A stretch of 9,552 nt of DNA, from NCBI GenBank assembly GCA_903879995.1, contig CAIRNW010000190.1, forward strand, positions 1 through 9,552. Direction: 5' to 3'. Made by a program: the position numbers and the translations under genes. The DNA comes from an uncultured Bacteroidota bacterium. GTDB lineage: Bacteria > Bacteroidota > Bacteroidia > Chitinophagales > Chitinophagaceae. Below, in pieces: positions 7,442 through 9,552 of this stretch; position 1 is the first letter of the stretch; each line of letters opens with the position of its first letter. Under the pieces are notes generated by a model. The model was not told where the DNA came from. It did not search any database and saw only the letters and a program-made list of their open reading frames with translations.

Positions 7442-7449
7442 CAAATTTT
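7442..7449 (-). promoter_or_regulatory. Possible -7 box for the leftward three-gene group
   Basis: The minus strand reads AAAATTTG, differing from TAnnTTTG only at the first base, 14 nt upstream of the ATG at 7427. A second weaker candidate, CTAATTTG, is at 7433-7440 but leaves only 5 nt to the ATG. Either would drive the small membrane protein, PstS-like and TPR genes. Evidence is a short motif only. Confidence 0.25.
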
Positions 7450-7487
7450 GGCTCCAGTAGAATGACCAATAGGTTAAGGGAGCTAAC

Positions 7488-7495
7488 TATATTTG
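7488..7495 (+). promoter_or_regulatory. Probable -7 box of the phosphatase-hisS promoter
   Basis: The sequence TATATTTG is a full match to the Bacteroidota -7 consensus TAnnTTTG, followed by C as is common. It ends only 5 nt before the ATG at 7501, so transcription would begin at about 7499 and the mRNA would be almost leaderless. No good TTG at the -33 spacing is seen. The box also argues against the upstream in-frame ATG at 7462 being the start. Confidence 0.5.
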
Positions 7496-7500
7496 CACCA

Positions 7501-7974
7501 ATGAGAGTTTTAATGGTTTGCCTAGGTAATATTTGCCGAAGCCCGCTGGCAGAAGGTATTCTTCAGGAGAAGGTAAATAAAGCGGGGCTTAACTGGGTTG
7601 TTGACAGTGCCGGCACCAATCACTATCATACTGGTGATCCTCCTCACCCGCTCTCTCAAAAAGTTGCGTTGGCCAATGGGATCGATATCACGCAGCAACG
7701 AGCCCGCAGGTTCACAACCGAGGATTTAAACCAGTTCGATAAAATTTATGCCCTGGCGGGAGATGTGTTGAAGGATATACAAAGAATAACGGGTAATAAG
7801 TTCGACAGTTCTAAAGTAGATTTACTGCTAAATGAGCAATATCCAGGCAAGAATCTGGATGTTCCCGATCCATACTATGGGGGTGAACCAGATTTCCATG
7901 AAGTTTTTGAGTTATTGGACCAAGTGTGTGATCAGTTAATTTTAAAGTACCAAAACCACAACGCCACTAAATAA
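7501..7974 (+). CDS. Low-molecular-weight protein tyrosine phosphatase
   Basis: This 157-residue cytoplasmic phosphatase hydrolyses phosphotyrosine through a phosphocysteine intermediate. The P-loop CLGNICRS at residues 7-14 contains the nucleophile C7, R13 and S14 (C-x5-R-S). The general acid is D123 in the DPYYGG motif (123-128). Length is normal for the family. I chose the ATG at 7501, giving MRVLMVCLGNICRSP, because family members place the P-loop within about 15 residues of the start; the in-frame ATG at 7462 would add 13 unconserved residues and lies upstream of the likely promoter box. One deviation: the segment corresponding to the usual MDxSN reads LAGDV (85-89), so the conserved Asp there is absent or shifted; this may be a lineage feature. 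The stop is separated from the hisS start by one base, so the two are an operon. In-cell substrates cannot be told from sequence. Confidence 0.93.
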   Translation: MRVLMVCLGNICRSPLAEGILQEKVNKAGLNWVVDSAGTNHYHTGDPPHPLSQKVALANGIDITQQRARRFTTEDLNQFDKIYALAGDVLKDIQRITGNKFDSSKVDLLLNEQYPGKNLDVPDPYYGGEPDFHEVFELLDQVCDQLILKYQNHNATK

Positions 7975-7975
7975 A

Positions 7976-9346
7976 ATGTCAAAGCCCAGCCTTCCATCAG
8001 GAACCCGAGATTTTAGTGCGGATGTTGTGCGTAAACGGAGTTTTATTCTGGATACGATTCGCCGTGTTTTTGAATGCTATGGCTTTGAACCACTTGAAAC
8101 ACCTGCCATGGAAAACCTGGACACACTGCTAGGCAAATATGGCGAGGAAGGCGACAAATTAATTTTCAAAATTCTAAATAACGGGCTTGACAATCCAGAT
8201 AAAGAAAAAGGAATTCGGGAGGAATGGGAAAAGGTATTACAGGGAAAATCAAGTAAACAAATTACAGAGCGCGCCTTGCGGTATGATCTAACCATTCCTT
8301 TTGCAAGATATGTAGCCACCTGGCATCAGCAACTGCCCATCCCTTTTAAACGATATCAAATCCAACCCGTTTGGCGTGCAGACAGACCACAGAAAGGACG
8401 CTATCGCGAATTCTATCAATGTGATGTAGATGTAGTGGGCAGCAAGTCGTTATTAAATGAAATTGAGCTGGGTTGTATTACACATCAAGTATTCACCAAG
8501 CTAGGATTATCGCAATACACCCTCCGAGTAAATCACAGAAAGTTACTCGTAGCGCTGGCAGAAAAATGTGGAGGCTCGAATTGGCTAGTTCCCATCACAG
8601 TAGCAATTGACAAACTGGACAAGATTGGTCTTGATAAAGTCAAGGACGAACTTCTTTTGCGAGGGCTAACCGAATCTCAAGTTGGTATCATTGAAAAATA
8701 TCTACAGGCCAAGGGAAATGGGCTTGACTTACTTGAAGAAATAAGTCAACTACTTGGTAAAACTGAATCTGCAGAAGAAGGGTTTAGCGATCTAATCATT
8801 TTGTACAATTCTTTAAAAGAACAAGGAGTAAATGTTCAAATAGATCCAACGCTGGCAAGAGGTCTAAATTATTATACGGGTGTGATCTTTGAAATGCAAG
8901 CACCCGACTCAGTCAAGATTGGTAGCATTGGAGGTGGTGGTCGATATGATGATCTTACTGGACTTTTTGGTGTTCCCAATATGCCTGGAGTAGGCATCTC
9001 CTTTGGCGTAGACCGAATCTTTGATGTGTTGGAAGAACTGCAACTATTTCCCGCTACCACCGCGTCAAGCACGCAAGTTTTGTTTTTCAATTTAGGACAA
9101 GAAGAAGCAAAAGCTGCATTTTCACAAATGCAACAATTAAGACAAGCTGGTATATCCTGTGAACTTTATCCCGAGGCCGTCAAGTTTGATAAGCAGTTCA
9201 AATACGCAGAGAGAAAAAAAATTACAACGGTAATTATTATGGGCGACAAAGAGATTGCAGCACAATCGGCCACGGTTAAAAACTTACAAACAGGAAAACA
9301 GGAAACAATATCCTGGACAGCTTTAAGCAAACAGCTGTTAAGCTAA
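7976..9346 (+). CDS. hisS: Histidyl-tRNA synthetase
   Basis: This class II aminoacyl-tRNA synthetase charges tRNA-His with histidine. It has 456 residues. Visible parts: SGTRDF at 8-13; the motif 1 region around 22-45 (ending [10 protein letters not shown]); [14 protein letters not shown] at 101-114; motif 2 at 124-152, including [17 protein letters not shown]; an insertion domain at about 200-285; the histidine motif ARGLNYYTG at 294-302 with R295 as the likely catalytic arginine; [10 protein letters not shown] at 318-327; motif 3 [13 protein letters not shown] at 337-349; and a C-terminal anticodon-binding domain from about 366. The region from 70 to 98 is an insertion relative to the short enterobacterial enzyme. 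Several segments resemble the eukaryotic/archaeal type of HisRS more than that of E. coli. It starts one base after the phosphatase stop. Its end overlaps the convergent thiolase gene by 9 nt. Confidence 0.97.
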   Translation: MSKPSLPSGTRDFSADVVRKRSFILDTIRRVFECYGFEPLETPAMENLDTLLGKYGEEGDKLIFKILNNGLDNPDKEKGIREEWEKVLQGKSSKQITERALRYDLTIPFARYVATWHQQLPIPFKRYQIQPVWRADRPQKGRYREFYQCDVDVVGSKSLLNEIELGCITHQVFTKLGLSQYTLRVNHRKLLVALAEKCGGSNWLVPITVAIDKLDKIGLDKVKDELLLRGLTESQVGIIEKYLQAKGNGLDLLEEISQLLGKTESAEEGFSDLIILYNSLKEQGVNVQIDPTLARGLNYYTGVIFEMQAPDSVKIGSIGGGGRYDDLTGLFGVPNMPGVGISFGVDRIFDVLEELQLFPATTASSTQVLFFNLGQEEAKAAFSQMQQLRQAGISCELYPEAVKFDKQFKYAERKKITTVIIMGDKEIAAQSATVKNLQTGKQETISWTALSKQLLS

Positions 9347-9552
9347 TTCATAAAGCACTGCAGCACCCTGCCCCACTCCCACACACATGGTGGCAATCCC
9401 GTATTTAACATTTTGACGTTTCATTTCGTAAAGCAGCGTAGCAGAAATTCTTGCCCCACTACAACCTAACGGGTGACCAATTGCAATGGCACCTCCATTT
9501 ACATTAACACGAGTGGGATCCAATCCTAATTCTTTGATACATGCCAGGGATT
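9338..9552 (-). CDS. Thiolase (acetyl-CoA acyltransferase/acetyltransferase), 5' part outside window
   Basis: This is the C-terminal portion of a thiolase, which cleaves 3-ketoacyl-CoA with CoA or condenses two acetyl-CoA. About 71 codons are readable, with the frame open to the right edge beyond a TTG at 9523 that is merely an internal Leu codon. Thiolase signature 2 is present as [19 protein letters not shown], with the catalytic His in GHPLG, and the last active-site signature as CVGVGQGAA, with the catalytic Cys. The tail LYELA then stop is a normal thiolase end. FadA, AtoB and PcaF types cannot be told apart from this piece. Its last 9 nt overlap the end of hisS on the opposite strand. 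Confidence 0.95.
   Translation of the reverse strand, partial: SLACIKELGLDPTRVNVNGGAIAIGHPLGCSGARISATLLYEMKRQNVKYGIATMCVGVGQGAAVLYELA

Noticed and set aside
9338..9523. A small complete gene starting with TTG at 9523
   Set aside because: The frame continues without a stop to the window edge and matches the thiolase C-terminus, so the TTG is an internal Leu codon.

Overview
The window looks like chromosomal core DNA from a member of the Bacteroidota, most likely a Chitinophagaceae-like or Cytophaga-like lineage. I infer this from moderate GC, the absence of clear Shine-Dalgarno sequences, TAnnTTTG-type -7 boxes upstream of genes, the protein styles (PstS-like lipoprotein plus TPR protein, and a long 'RYDLT-PFARY' type HisRS), and an unfused nuoC/nuoD pair. 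The genus cannot be fixed from the sequence alone.

Layout. Positions 1-4382 (minus strand) hold the first six genes of a respiratory complex I operon in the order nuoA-nuoB-nuoC-nuoD-nuoE-nuoF, transcribed leftwards. nuoF is cut by the left edge, so nuoG and the membrane-arm genes would lie outside the window. Together the visible genes give one small membrane subunit (A), the quinone/N2 connecting module (B, C, D) and most of the NADH-oxidising module (E, F). Positions 4447-7427, on the same strand and upstream of nuoA, hold a three-gene group: a small two-helix membrane protein, a PstS-like substrate-binding lipoprotein, and a secreted TPR-repeat protein. The first two genes overlap by 11 nt and the third follows after 37 nt. 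A TAACTTTG box between the TPR gene and nuoA suggests the nuo genes start their own transcript there.

From a divergent intergenic region at 7428-7500, rightward transcription gives a low-molecular-weight protein tyrosine phosphatase and, one base after its stop codon, histidyl-tRNA synthetase (hisS). The hisS stop overlaps by 9 nt the end of a convergent thiolase gene, of which only the last 70 codons or so are present at the right edge.

The window is densely coding and has no gene-free stretch over 75 bases. I see no tRNA, rRNA, CRISPR array, insertion sequence, integrase, phage gene or convincing intrinsic terminator. I found no clearly new defence or mobile system. The points most worth a second look are the PstS-like/TPR/small-membrane-protein group, the eukaryote-like architecture of HisRS, the almost leaderless phosphatase promoter, and the convergent overlap of hisS with the thiolase gene.
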